64,000 nucleotides of DNA from Flavobacterium silvisoli. Lineage in GTDB: Bacteria; Bacteroidota; Bacteroidia; Flavobacteriales; Flavobacteriaceae. Below the pieces are notes generated by a model, which was given only the letters and a program-made list of their open reading frames with translations, searched no databases and had not been told where the DNA came from. The position numbers and the translations under genes are program-made. Positions 51,601 through 60,615 of this stretch are shown in pieces. The stretch lies in assembly GCF_004329815.1 (NCBI RefSeq), contig NZ_SJPE01000003.1, positions 1 through 64,000 of the forward strand. Reading direction: 5' to 3'. Every line of letters starts with the position of its first letter. Position 1 is the first letter of the stretch.

Positions 51601-53895
51601 CCATTTTTCGTTTCCTTTACCGCTAATTAAAACTGCTTCAAAATCGAAAGGTTCCCCGGTTTCAATTGAAGATTCAACTATTGTTTTTACATAATCTCTG
51701 TAATCTTCTCTGTAAAATTGTATCCCGGATTGTAATTCAGGACTGAAATCATAAGGGTTTGTATCGTGGATTTTGTGGACTTCTTCCGACCAGATGAGTT
51801 TACCATTAATCAAATCGATTTCCCAACCACCAATATTAGACAATTTGGTCGCATCGTTTAACAATTCTTTCAGTTTACGTTCGTCGGTAATATTTTTGGC
51901 AGTAGCATAAATGACTCCCTCATCGACCTGTGAATTACAATGCCAACTGAGCCAAATCACATCGCCTGTTTTAGTGATATAGCGGTTTTCAAACCGAAAT
52001 ACCGTTTCACCTTCTTTGAGCTTCAGTATTTCGTCATTTGACTGGCGTTTATCCGCAGGATGTATGAAATCATTGAACTGAAAACCTACTAATTCGGATT
52101 CGTCATATCCCAACAGTTTGCATCCGGCTTGATTTATTTTGAGAAATCGACCTTCAAAATCGGCTAAACAAATCAAATCAGGCAAAGCTTCAAACAAGTG
52201 AGAAAGATCACCCTCGAGGCGCTTACGATTGATTTCAGACCCAATAAAAGTTTCAAATTTGGCCAAAATGGGATGATGTTGTTGTATGGAAACCAAATCT
52301 TCAGAAGTTCCGACTACCAAAACACCCACAATTTGATCCTTATGTTTTAGGGGAAGTCCCAGGACCGATTTTATCCCTGCTTTTTCGGCAGCTTTTTTTC
52401 TCAGAAATTGCGTATTTGAATCCAAATCACCCCAAACAATTGATTTTTCAAGTTTCCATACCTTCCCGGGAAGTCCCTCTCCGAAGGGTATTTCATTGAT
52501 ATCTCCGGCTGTTGAATAAAAATCCTGAGCAATCTTACTTGCTTGGCACTTAGAGGACAGTCGTATTGTTTTTTGATGAATAGAAGGAAGCCAAATTTCA
52601 CACAAACTGAAATCACCATACTCAACTATCAGTTGACACAATTGGTGTAATGATGTTTTCAGATCAATTCCTTCATTGAATACATTGCTTATCTTTGCCA
52701 GTAGTTCTTTTTGAATTTGTTCGTTTTTGACGTAAGTAACATCGCGTTCAACGGCTACCCAGTGGGTAAACCATCCTTTGTCATCAGCTACGGGAGAAAC
52801 GGAAAAATTAATCCAAAACGGCTCGCCATTTTTCTTGTAATTAATGGTAGTTACCTCACATGCCTCCCAATTCCTGAGTGCTATACCCAGTTGTTCTAAT
52901 GCTTGTTTATCTGATTTGGGACCTTGGAGCAGTCGGGGAGATTTACCGATTACTTCATCAGGTGAATATCCTGTCATTTTGGTAAAAGCTTCATTAACAT
53001 AGACTATTCTCGGTCCCGGTTCCTCAAAAGGCTCAGCTTCGGTTATCATCACGGCATCACTGGTATTAGTAATAAAACTCTCCAACAATTTCAGCCTTTG
53101 CTCTTCTTCTTTTTGAGTGGTTATATCTTGTACGGTTCCTTCAAAAGCTATGGGATTTTCATCAGCATCTAACACCAATCTCCCTCGTTCGTGCACCCAT
53201 TTAATCTCTCCGTTGGGTAATAAAATTCGGTGAATTAAGTCGTGTGTTTTTGCTCCCGAAAAAGAACTGTTCTGTTCTTGTTCAAATTCAGCTCTGTCAT
53301 CAGGATGAATGGTTTGGAGAAAAGTTTCAAACGTGAGTATGAAACTGTCTTTACTGCGTCCCCAAATATTATATACTTCATCAGACCAACTCAGCGTATT
53401 ACCATCAGTTTCCAAACGCCAGTAACCTAAATTGGCTATAGAGGCCGCAGCTTTAAACTTTGCCTCAGAATCTTTAAGCGCAGTTAGTTTTTCTTCTTTT
53501 TCGGTTACATTGATGGAAGAAACCATAATGGCTTGATGCCCTTTAAAGGAGACTTTATGACCGTAGACGTCCATTAACAATTGCTCTCCATTTTTCTTTT
53601 TATGGGTAGAAATACCGAAATGAATAGTCCCCTCCTGTAGCTCTATGTTTACATGGGTTTTGACTATTTTGCCTATTTCATCTTTATCTCTAAGGTCGAA
53701 AATAGTCATGGATAAAAACTCATCTTTGGTGTAGCCGTATAATTGGAGTGCAGATTGATTGACATCGAGAATTTTGAAATTTTCGACATCATATACCCAA
53801 TTTGGAATAGGGTTGTAGAGAAAAAGCGTACTGAAATCTACCTCGTTTGATGCTTTATCAAGTTTTTTATTTTGATTTTTATCCATGCTCAACAT
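48622..53895 (-). CDS. Giant soluble sensor kinase, eleven PAS plus one GAF domain
   Basis: 1757 residues; a start three codons later (MDKNQNKK) is equally possible. No membrane helix. Order by eye: PAS (20-140), PAS (145-265), PAS (270-395), GAF (400-560), eight further PAS domains (565-1530), DHp with FTASHDLQEPLRMI (about 1545) and HATPase (DNGIGID, GTGIGLAIV). The third PAS has the LOV-like stretch GKSPRLLQGP but lacks the photoactive Cys. PAS 8-10 each start IGDAFF or ISDAFF and share linkers such as LQKAYEEKNKILESIGDAFF, showing recent internal duplication. It senses in the cytoplasm; the signal is unknown. Confidence 0.92.
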   Translation of the reverse strand: MLSMDKNQNKKLDKASNEVDFSTLFLYNPIPNWVYDVENFKILDVNQSALQLYGYTKDEFLSMTIFDLRDKDEIGKIVKTHVNIELQEGTIHFGISTHKKKNGEQLLMDVYGHKVSFKGHQAIMVSSINVTEKEEKLTALKDSEAKFKAAASIANLGYWRLETDGNTLSWSDEVYNIWGRSKDSFILTFETFLQTIHPDDRAEFEQEQNSSFSGAKTHDLIHRILLPNGEIKWVHERGRLVLDADENPIAFEGTVQDITTQKEEEQRLKLLESFITNTSDAVMITEAEPFEEPGPRIVYVNEAFTKMTGYSPDEVIGKSPRLLQGPKSDKQALEQLGIALRNWEACEVTTINYKKNGEPFWINFSVSPVADDKGWFTHWVAVERDVTYVKNEQIQKELLAKISNVFNEGIDLKTSLHQLCQLIVEYGDFSLCEIWLPSIHQKTIRLSSKCQASKIAQDFYSTAGDINEIPFGEGLPGKVWKLEKSIVWGDLDSNTQFLRKKAAEKAGIKSVLGLPLKHKDQIVGVLVVGTSEDLVSIQQHHPILAKFETFIGSEINRKRLEGDLSHLFEALPDLICLADFEGRFLKINQAGCKLLGYDESELVGFQFNDFIHPADKRQSNDEILKLKEGETVFRFENRYITKTGDVIWLSWHCNSQVDEGVIYATAKNITDERKLKELLNDATKLSNIGGWEIDLINGKLIWSEEVHKIHDTNPYDFSPELQSGIQFYREDYRDYVKTIVESSIETGEPFDFEAVLISGKGNEKWVRTIGQSEMHNGKCIRLFGSFQDITSMKKTEHRLQSITDDLPGVAFQYYLYPNGEDQMITVSKASEKIWELSPQECEENISLIWDQIKRGGNYEEVVQSITLSIENLTQWHCQWRNILPSGEVRWHEGFGTPYRLPDNTIIFNSMVFDITDKRRVTNLYEEVSKMARIGSWEMDLLKEPGTDAMYWSSIVREILEIDEDYDPSLSGGFEFYKDESKQIIQNAVERLIQEGVEYDEELLIVTNSGKEKWVRCIGKSERIDVVCTKIYGSLQDINSMKATSLLIKEILGSISDAFFAVDKNWNFTYFNKEAEKLLDKKSEEVLGKNIWTELKAAKGTELETIYRRVAKSRVSESYEYYYPGNNSWYEINTYPSSGGVSSYFKNIDERKQAAEDLQNAYEEKIKIIESIGDAFFTMTNDFTVTYWNSTAEKLLGVKREALLGKNLWTVFPEAVDLPSYHNYHKVLETKEPITFEDFYGIWLEVNAYPSNEGVTVFFRDITLRKEADFRLQKAYEEKNKILESIGDAFFAVDADWIVTYWNREAENILGRKKEAVVGQNLWEVYADAVDSDFYRQYHKAIDTGENVTFEEFYPTLNKWFEVTAYPNVEGLSVYFKDVTLRKQTDFRILEANERFEKISEATNDAIWDWNITGDSLYWGEGFKKLFGYDTDAIKPTLDFWATLLHPEDSTSVLDSMNQSLADTSTKKWGREYQFKKANGEYAYVIDKGLIIRDDKGKAIRMIGALTDITYRKRYELELFELNVSLQKHAQELEIANEELDQFAFTASHDLQEPLRMITSFMDLLKRKYGDQLDEKAHQYIHFATDGAKRMKKIIIDLLEYSRAGRYAEVSEPVDLNEVFQEYLRLRRKVIQEKNVELYFGNLPVITIEKTPLVQTIHSLLDNAVKYSKSEVPPQIHFLVHEKDKEWIFEVKDNGIGIDERFFEKIFIIFQRLHNRDHYDGTGIGLAIVKKHVEMWGGRVWVASKLGKGSSFYFTVNK

Positions 53896-54358
53896 TTTTA
53901 ATGCTACGTTAATTCCTTTACTCAGACTTTATAACATGCATGAAACACGAATAATTGAGTCTATTTAAAAAACACTTTGTTTTTTTTGGTAATACAATGA
54001 ACCATAAATAAAAATCTTTGAGAAATAAAAATAGAAACCATATTATAAAATAAGACCTATATATGTATGTAAACAAATTAAATTCTCTTAAAAAGAGGTG
54101 CTTATAAAGTTATAAAACTAATTCCAATAAAAAAGTAAAACCTTTTATTTTTAACTTATTTTTCTTTAAAAATCCATTGGATCCATCAATCAACACTATG
54201 GTGAAATGGTCGATTCTCTACTATTGAGAAGCAAATCAGGTGATTACCTAAACATCCATTTTTTCACAAAAAACCGTTATGTTATTTAGATTTATAAGAA
54301 GAAATACTGAGCACTTAGATAATGCTCTGAAAAGAAGTATTAATCTGGCTGTTAGGAT
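53896..54358. other. 463-base AT-rich gap, no gene seen
   Basis: Between two leftward kinase genes. It should hold the promoter of the giant kinase, but no good TAnnTTTG box stands out. No hairpin with a T-run and no coding frame of credible composition. Confidence 0.5.
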
Positions 54359-55552
54359 TTATTTCGGAATTGAGAAACTCACTTTAGTACCTTTGCCAAG
54401 GACTGAGGAAACCCAAATTTTTCCGTTGAGATTATCAATCAACTTTTTACAGGCCGCCAGACCCAGTCCACTTCCGGCGTATTCTGACTGTGAATGCAGT
54501 CTTTTGAATGGTTTGAAAATAGTGGTCAGGTGCTCTTCTTTTATTCCAATACCGTTATCCTGAACCGTAAAATTCCATTCTGTTTCCGTTTCTGAAAAAG
54601 TAATGTCAATTTCAGGCACGTTATTTTTGGGCTGGTATTTGATTGCGTTACCTATCAGATTCTGAAAAAGCACTGTTAAGATAATTTTTGAAGAAATTAT
54701 TTCGGGAAAAACAGGGCAATTGAGGATTGGTTTATTTGTGGATATTCCTGTTGTGTACATTTCAAAAACACCCGATATTAATTCGTTTAAATCAATCTTT
54801 TCCTTACTCTCTTGTCCTGCTGTATTGACTTTGGCAAAATCCAATAAATCCAAAATCAGCGTATTCATTTTTTCTAAACTCTCATAAAGAAAATCGAAAT
54901 ACATTTCATCCTGCTCGTCCCATATTGCTTTGTGATTTTCTTCAATCAGCTTTAGGAGAGAACCGATTGTTCTGACCGGAGCTTTTAAATCGTGAGCTGC
55001 CATATAAGCAAAGTCTTCCATACGGCTGGAGTAATTCTCTAATTGGGCTTGATAAGATATTAATAATTTATTGGCTCTCCTGAGTTCGAGTAAATGAACA
55101 ACTTGTCGTGAAAGACTTTGCAATGCCTTTTTTTGTTCTTCGGTCAGTACGCTTACTTTATTGTCAATAACGCACAAAGTACCAAATGCAATTCCGTTTC
55201 CGGAGGAAAGCGGCATACCGTAATATGAAACGATATTAGGATCAGAGGTAACGAAAGGATTATTTTTAAATCGCTCATCCAACCGGGCATCTTCAACTAT
55301 GAAAATATTTTCGGGTTTTTCTATGGCATGAACACAAAAAGAGAATTCAATAGGTGTTTCGCTTATAGGTATTCCTAAATGAGACTTGAAAAATTGTCTT
55401 TTATCATCAAGCAAACTAATCAAAGCTATGGGCATGTTGCATATAGAGGATGCAATAGCCGTAATATCATCAAACATCTGCTCGGGTGTGGTATCTAAAA
55501 CACCATAATCCTCCAGCGTTTTTACTCTTAAAGATTTTTGATCATTAAGCAT
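54359..55552 (-). CDS. GAF-domain sensor histidine kinase
   Basis: 397 residues, soluble. GAF domain about 15-165 (MPIALISLLDDKRQFFKSHLG, FSFCVHAIEKPENIFIVEDA, GMPLSSGNGIAFGTLCVID). A coiled linker follows, then DHp with DFAYMAAHDLKAPVRTIGSL and a HATPase (NLIGNAIKYQ, DNGIGIK, GSGLGLAACK). The GAF type with RQFFKSHLGI occurs in many kinases of unknown signal, including redox- and light-linked ones. It stands alone with no adjacent regulator, although the receiver at 48184 could serve it. Confidence 0.92.
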   Translation of the reverse strand: MLNDQKSLRVKTLEDYGVLDTTPEQMFDDITAIASSICNMPIALISLLDDKRQFFKSHLGIPISETPIEFSFCVHAIEKPENIFIVEDARLDERFKNNPFVTSDPNIVSYYGMPLSSGNGIAFGTLCVIDNKVSVLTEEQKKALQSLSRQVVHLLELRRANKLLISYQAQLENYSSRMEDFAYMAAHDLKAPVRTIGSLLKLIEENHKAIWDEQDEMYFDFLYESLEKMNTLILDLLDFAKVNTAGQESKEKIDLNELISGVFEMYTTGISTNKPILNCPVFPEIISSKIILTVLFQNLIGNAIKYQPKNNVPEIDITFSETETEWNFTVQDNGIGIKEEHLTTIFKPFKRLHSQSEYAGSGLGLAACKKLIDNLNGKIWVSSVLGKGTKVSFSIPK

Positions 55553-55872
55553 AATATCTTCTTTTTAATCTTAAAATTTGTATGATGATTCATGAACAGT
55601 TACCACTCGGTTCACAGCAGTTTTTTTCTTTTTTAATGGAAAGAATACCATAGCAAATTTATCACAAATAGGCAAAATGCTCTCCATTTGACAAAAACTT
55701 TAAGTTTTTTTTAGTATCCTGAAAATGACATTTGAGGTTCGTTCTAACATCTTTCGGGACATTTTTTTGTTATTTACCCAATGATAAAGAGCGCCTTAGC
55801 TACTTTTAAAAAAAAACAATAAAAAAACCTTTACAGATGTAAAGGCTTTTCATTAATGTTCTAAAAAAATAT
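55553..55872. other. 320-base gap with promoter-like box and terminator
   Basis: It holds CAAATTTA at 55654-55661 (minus-strand -7 TAAATTTG, about 100 bases before the GAF kinase, without a clear -33) and the terminator at 55828-55845. No gene. Confidence 0.45.
55828..55845 (-). terminator. Terminator after the SIMPL gene
   Basis: Read leftward: cctttac / gtaaagg stem with a 4-base loop, followed by seven T's. It is 28 bases after the stop of the leftward gene. Confidence 0.85.
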
Positions 55873-56610
55873 TTATTCTAATGCAAATGTAACGCTTACG
55901 TTTGTATTAATCTCCAATTCGCCAACCGCCAAGGTTTCACGGTTTTGACCTCCGTCAGCAGCCATAGCCATCATATTACCTTTGTACATAGGCTGAGGGA
56001 CATAAACTTGCGAGTTATCAGTAATCAACAATGCCTTGCCTACTTTTTGTCCTAATATCGAAACGTAATCATTGGCCTTTTGTTTGGCATTTAGTATTGC
56101 ATTTTTTCGGGCTTCTTTCTCGTATTCTTCCATTTTAGACGATTTGAATTCTACTCCCTGAATCGTATTGACTCCGGCATCACTCAATCCCATCATAATG
56201 GCATCGTATTTCTTCAAATCTTTTAACGTAATGCTCAGTGTTTGATTAGCCTGAAAGTTATACTTCTTTTTATCATAGTCATAACTTTTATACAAACTTA
56301 CATTATTGGTTTTGTAATCACTGGCCGGTATACCGCTGTTTTTCAAAAATTTAATCACTTTATCTACCACTTCGTCGTTGAGGGTTTTTACCTCTTTGGC
56401 GTCTTTGCCCGAATTTTGAAAACCTACTGTAACTATTGCCTGATCGGGAACAATTTTTACTTTTCCTTCGCCCGAAACGGAAATTTGAGGTATCTGAGCC
56501 TTTTGGTCCTGTGCCTGTACAGTAATGGCAAAAAATAAGACGATTAACAGCGCTGCTTTAGTAGTCGCTTGAATAAAATTGCTTTTTGGTTGATGATTCT
56601 TCGATTTCAT
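55873..56610 (-). CDS. SIMPL-domain (DUF541) periplasmic protein
   Basis: 245 residues. Signal peptide (AALLIVLFFAITVQAQ) followed by a SIMPL/YggE-like domain (ISVSGEGKVKIVPDQAIVTVGF, NDEVVDKVIKFLKNSGI, NQTLSITLKDLKKYDAIM, ARKNAILNAKQKANDYVSIL). YggE in E. coli is linked to lower oxidative damage; the biochemical role is unknown. The rhomboid gene ends 49 bases upstream on the same strand, so they may share a transcript. Confidence 0.88.
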   Translation of the reverse strand: MKSKNHQPKSNFIQATTKAALLIVLFFAITVQAQDQKAQIPQISVSGEGKVKIVPDQAIVTVGFQNSGKDAKEVKTLNDEVVDKVIKFLKNSGIPASDYKTNNVSLYKSYDYDKKKYNFQANQTLSITLKDLKKYDAIMMGLSDAGVNTIQGVEFKSSKMEEYEKEARKNAILNAKQKANDYVSILGQKVGKALLITDNSQVYVPQPMYKGNMMAMAADGGQNRETLAVGELEINTNVSVTFALE

Positions 56611-56659
56611 AGTTTATATATTTAATGATGATGTTTTTTGCTTTTCAAAAGTTGTGCCA

Positions 56660-57301
56660 CTATAATTTTCCCATTTTGGCCATGATAAATAAAATAATAA
56701 TGGGGATGGCTAACAAGATGACCATAAATGTACTGTGTTCAAGCAATGCAGGTTCTTTGAGCAGCGTAATAACATAACCGCCTATAGCTCCTCCAAAATG
56801 AGCGGTATGCCCGATATTATCATTTTTCGCCTTCATTCCGTAGATAGAATACAGCAAATAGCCAATTCCGAAAACATAAGCCGGCATGGGAATTACACCA
56901 AATATACCAATGGTCATGTCCGGATACAGTAAAATAGCCGAATAAACAATTCCGGTTACAGCTCCCGAGGCACCAACTGCTCTGTAACTGTATTCGTTTC
57001 CGTGAAAAGCCATGGTGAGTAAACTTCCAAAAATAAGACTGCCGGCATAAATCAACAGAAATGTAAAATTCCCCAAACTTTCAAATACGACAGGCGCAAA
57101 AGAATAAAGTGCAATCATGTTAAAAGCCAAGTGAAAAACATCAGCATGCAGAAAAGCGGAGGTAATCATTCTGATTTGTTCGCCGGCACGTATACTGCCT
57201 ACGTGAAATTCATATTTGCGAAAAAAATATTCATCGTTAAAACCTTTGATACTGATGAGAACATTGGCCAGAATTATGCCTAATAAAAAAATGTTGAGCA
57301 T
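56660..57301 (-). CDS. Rhomboid-family intramembrane serine protease
   Basis: 213 residues from the ATG at 57301, just before the first helix. An extension to 57391 would run toward the divergent promoter. Six membrane helices: catalytic Ser in AVGASGAVTGIVYSA, His in IGHTAHFGGAIGGY, and the helix-2 motif FLHADVFHLAFNMIALYSF with its conserved His and Asn. It cleaves membrane-spanning substrates within the inner membrane. Bacteroidota rhomboids are little studied. Divergent from the acyltransferase gene. Confidence 0.88.
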   Translation of the reverse strand: MLNIFLLGIILANVLISIKGFNDEYFFRKYEFHVGSIRAGEQIRMITSAFLHADVFHLAFNMIALYSFAPVVFESLGNFTFLLIYAGSLIFGSLLTMAFHGNEYSYRAVGASGAVTGIVYSAILLYPDMTIGIFGVIPMPAYVFGIGYLLYSIYGMKAKNDNIGHTAHFGGAIGGYVITLLKEPALLEHSTFMVILLAIPIIILFIMAKMGKL

Positions 57302-57410
57302 GGTAAAATTATTTATCACTTGCAGTTCGACCCAAAAGTCGCGAGTGTAAAAATAGTAATACTTCTCATAGGAATTGTTAAGGTCAGTCAATTAAGATAA
57401 CTTTTAACTT

Positions 57411-57418
57411 TATATTTG
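57411..57418 (+). promoter_or_regulatory. -7 element TATATTTG
   Basis: TATATTTG fits the consensus exactly and lies 16 bases before the ATG at 57434. It overlaps a TTG start candidate at 57416, which argues for the ATG instead. Confidence 0.6.
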
Positions 57419-57433
57419 CATAAAATTACACGC

Positions 57434-58309
57434 ATGCAATTTCTTGTTTTTATTCTGCTTTATCCTATTCTTTGGTTAATCTCAATACTCCCGTTTCGGT
57501 TGCTTTATTTGCTTTCAGACGGAATTTATGTATTGGTTTACTACGTAATCGGATACCGCAAAAAAGTAGTGCGGAACAATATTGCAATAGCCCTTCCCCA
57601 TCTGTCTGTGGCCGAGCGTCATCTGATTGAAAAAAAGTTTTACCACCATTTGTGTGATATGTTTCTGGAGATGATTAAAACCATGACCCTATCTGAAAAA
57701 GAGATGGAAAAACGATTTGTTTTCACCAATTTGGAACTTTATCGCGATTTGGAAAAACAAAAAAAGAGCATAGCTGTTATGCTTGCCCACTACGCCTCGT
57801 ATGAGTGGGTAATTTCAATGAACCGTCACATTGCTTTTGAAGGTTTTGCCATTTATAAAAAAATCGGCAATAAATATTTTGACAAGTTGGTGCGCGATAT
57901 TCGTTCCAAATTTAAAGCCACTTTAATTACCAATAAAGAAACCATCAAAACCATTGAAAAAAATGCCCGAATTAATCATTACGGAGTGTATGGGTTTGCC
58001 AGCGACCAATCACCTCAATTGAGCAAAACACATCATTGGGCTAAGTTCATGGGTATCGAAACACCGGTACACACCGGGGCTGAAATGTTAGCCAAAAGAT
58101 TTGACATGAATGTCATTTTCCTAAAAACCCGCAAGGTAAAACGAGGGTATTACGAAGCCACTTTTGAACATTTGGCAAATGACCCTAAGATGGTTCCCAA
58201 TTATGAAATCTCGGATGAATTTTTAAGACGTGTGGAAAAACAAATCCTCGAAGCTCCGGAATATTATTTGTGGACGCACAAACGTTGGAAACACAAAAAG
58301 CAACAATAA
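57434..58309 (+). CDS. Lipid A biosynthesis acyltransferase (LpxL/HtrB family)
   Basis: 291 residues from the ATG at 57434. N-terminal membrane anchor (FLVFILLYPILWLISILPF) and the LPLAT fold: catalytic HX4E as HYASYE, then GFAIYKKIGNKYFDKLVRDIRSKF, GFASDQSPQ and the C-terminal YLWTHKRWKHK. It adds a secondary acyl chain to Kdo-lipid A, or to a related lipid, at the inner face of the inner membrane. The stop is 3 bases from the converging aminotransferase gene. Confidence 0.93.
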   Translation: MQFLVFILLYPILWLISILPFRLLYLLSDGIYVLVYYVIGYRKKVVRNNIAIALPHLSVAERHLIEKKFYHHLCDMFLEMIKTMTLSEKEMEKRFVFTNLELYRDLEKQKKSIAVMLAHYASYEWVISMNRHIAFEGFAIYKKIGNKYFDKLVRDIRSKFKATLITNKETIKTIEKNARINHYGVYGFASDQSPQLSKTHHWAKFMGIETPVHTGAEMLAKRFDMNVIFLKTRKVKRGYYEATFEHLANDPKMVPNYEISDEFLRRVEKQILEAPEYYLWTHKRWKHKKQQ

Positions 58310-58312
58310 AAT

Positions 58313-59824
58313 CTATTCGTTGGTTTTAAACCACGATTTTACCATTTCTTTTTCTTTGTTCTGAGCCTCTTTATGCATAAACTCATTGGTTTTTGAGTTG
58401 TACAAATAGTCTTTTGACCAATCTGTATGATGTGCTGCCAATGCTTTTATGCTTTCGCAAACAAATTGTATTTCCTCAGTGGTAGTAGTTGGGTGGATAG
58501 ACATTCTGATCCAACCCGGTTTTTTGATTAAATCACCCGAGGTTATCTGACAAACTAAATCGTGCGATGTTTCCTGATCTACATGCAACAGATAATGCCC
58601 GTAAGTACCGGCACAACTGCAACCGCCTCGGGTTTGGATTCCGAAACGATCATTTAATAGTTTCACTCCCAAATTATAATGCAAATCATCAATATAAAAC
58701 GAAATTACCCCCAAACGGTCTTGGTGTTGGTTGGCTAAAATATGTAAATTAGGAATTGCATTTAATTCCGAAAAAACAAAATCAACAATCTCATGTTCTC
58801 TCTTCAGGATATTCTCCACTCCCATTTGCTCTTTGAGTTGAATGGCCAAAGCTGTTTTGATTACCTGTAAAAAACCCGGTGTCCCGCCGTCTTCCCGATC
58901 TTCAATGTTATCGATGTATTTGTGTTCTCCCCAAGGATTTGTCCAACTTACAGTTCCGCCACCGGGACAATCGGGAATATTATTTTTGTATAAATTTTTA
59001 TTAAAAATCAAAACCCCTGATGTGCCGGGACCACCCAAAAACTTGTGTGGAGAGAAAAAAATAGCATCCAAATAACTTTCTTCATCCGGATGCATGTTGA
59101 TATCAACATAAGGTCCGGAACAGGCAAAATCAACAAAGCAAACTCCATTATTTTGGTGCATTATTTTGGCTACTTCGTGATAAGGCGTTTTAATACCGGT
59201 TACATTGGAACATGAAGTGATGGAAGCGATTTTAAAACTTCTATCTCTATACTGGTCTAATAGTGTTTTAAATTCGTTTAAGCAAAACAACCCTTCTTCA
59301 TTGGCCGGTATTACAATGACATCGGCTATGGTTTCCAACCATGAAGTTTGGTTAGAATGATGTTCCATGTGTGAGATGAAAACTACCGGTTTGAGTTCTT
59401 TGGGCAGAGCGGTGTATTCTTTTAAATTTTCCGGAATTTTAAGTCCTAATATGCGTTGAAATTTATTTACAACACCGGTCATTCCGGTACCGGTATTGAT
59501 CAGAATATCATTTTCATTGGCCTTTACATGCTTTTTTATGATTTGTTTAGCCTCGTGATAAGCCATAGTCATAGCGGTTCCTGAAACGGTGGTTTCGGTA
59601 TGGGTGTTGGCTACAAACGGACCAAATTCATTCATCAGTTTTTCCTCAATCGGGCGGTATAATCTGCCGCTTGCAGTCCAATCGGTGTATATTATTTTTT
59701 TCTTGCCGAAAGGAGAATCAAACTCTTGGTCAATCCCTATAATATTCTTGCGAAATTGCTGAAAATACTGTTCTAATGCCGTTTTGGTTTCCGTAGTAAT
59801 CATTTGGTAATCATTTGCGTTCAA
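58313..59824 (-). CDS. PLP-dependent class V aminotransferase (cysteine-desulfurase-like)
   Basis: 503 residues, longer than SufS (about 405). PLP Lys in FFSPHKFLGGPGTSG, cofactor Asp in VDFACSGPY, and ISHMEHHSNQTSW and TSCSNVTGIKTP as in SufS-like proteins. A C-terminal Cys occurs in TRGGCSCAGTYGH, where desulfurases place their active Cys. An extra C-terminal tail of about 40 residues is charged. It could act on cysteine or another amino acid; no Fe-S scaffold genes are nearby, so the substrate is open. Confidence 0.88.
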   Translation of the reverse strand: MNANDYQMITTETKTALEQYFQQFRKNIIGIDQEFDSPFGKKKIIYTDWTASGRLYRPIEEKLMNEFGPFVANTHTETTVSGTAMTMAYHEAKQIIKKHVKANENDILINTGTGMTGVVNKFQRILGLKIPENLKEYTALPKELKPVVFISHMEHHSNQTSWLETIADVIVIPANEEGLFCLNEFKTLLDQYRDRSFKIASITSCSNVTGIKTPYHEVAKIMHQNNGVCFVDFACSGPYVDINMHPDEESYLDAIFFSPHKFLGGPGTSGVLIFNKNLYKNNIPDCPGGGTVSWTNPWGEHKYIDNIEDREDGGTPGFLQVIKTALAIQLKEQMGVENILKREHEIVDFVFSELNAIPNLHILANQHQDRLGVISFYIDDLHYNLGVKLLNDRFGIQTRGGCSCAGTYGHYLLHVDQETSHDLVCQITSGDLIKKPGWIRMSIHPTTTTEEIQFVCESIKALAAHHTDWSKDYLYNSKTNEFMHKEAQNKEKEMVKSWFKTNE

Positions 59825-60107
59825 AGATACATTATTTTTGATTTTTGCTAAATTTTAATGTAAATCCTTGTTGCCTCAGTGTAATGTGGTAAATGCGGAT
59901 TTCTCTGCAGAAAACAATAATGAATTCCTTTTCAGAAAATTAAAACCTTTTTTAACTTCAAAAAAAGGCTAAAGAGTTAGAGTTCAAAGCACAAGACATT
60001 TGTAGTATTTAAATTTCAAATCTGCTCTAAAAATACCTATTGTTAGGGATTTTTTTATTAAATTTAATTTCCCAATTTTGAATCACTAACCGATAAACCA
60101 AAATAAC

Positions 60108-60605
60108 ATGAACGATCAGACTTATACCGCAGTCGGCTATCTGGATTTGGGAAACAATATTATTACTCTGGATGTCGCCTTACCCAATCCCCCCAAACGG
60201 GAAGATTTTTTAATAACTAACTACAACCTGAGCAAAAGATCCGAATACAACAATGTTTTAATGAATGTAATCTTATGTGAATTTACATATGAAGGAGATG
60301 AGGGAGAAGAATTGTCCAGAATAACAAAAGACAGGTACCAAGTTTCGATTGACTTTACTAAAATTGAAAAACCGGAAGGGATACCAAATGTAACAGATTT
60401 CAATTTTGTTGAAAATCCGAAATGCCTTTTCCTTTTTTTCCATAGTACCGATGCAAATGCAGATGACAGGCAGGCGTTTTTTGACGATATGGAAAAACTC
60501 TATTTAGGGGCTATAAAATCACCTTATGTTATTTATCCTGCACCATACATGAAAAACACTTCACAAAAAGGGAAACCACGAACATTAAGCCCTTCTTTAA
60601 TCTGA
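60108..60605 (+). CDS. Conserved-looking protein of unknown function before a TPR kinase
   Basis: 165 residues, soluble, no signal peptide, no family recognised. Visible are an acidic stretch (EFTYEGDEGEELSR), FDFTKIEKPEGIP-like segments (VSIDFTKIEKPEGIPNV) and a basic C-terminus (NTSQKGKPRTLS). It lies 10 bases before the histidine kinase gene, so it is the first gene of that operon. It may be the output partner or sensor accessory of the two-component system; this is positional inference. Confidence 0.6.
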   Translation: MNDQTYTAVGYLDLGNNIITLDVALPNPPKREDFLITNYNLSKRSEYNNVLMNVILCEFTYEGDEGEELSRITKDRYQVSIDFTKIEKPEGIPNVTDFNFVENPKCLFLFFHSTDANADDRQAFFDDMEKLYLGAIKSPYVIYPAPYMKNTSQKGKPRTLSPSLI

Positions 60606-60615
60606 TAAAAACAAT

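Noticed and set aside
52700..53100. LOV photoreceptor domain in the giant kinase
   Set aside because: The stretch GKSPRLLQGP lacks the flavin-binding Cys required for LOV photochemistry.
54279..54563. Open frame on the plus strand
   Set aside because: Mostly antisense to the 3' end of the GAF kinase gene, which has clear kinase motifs.
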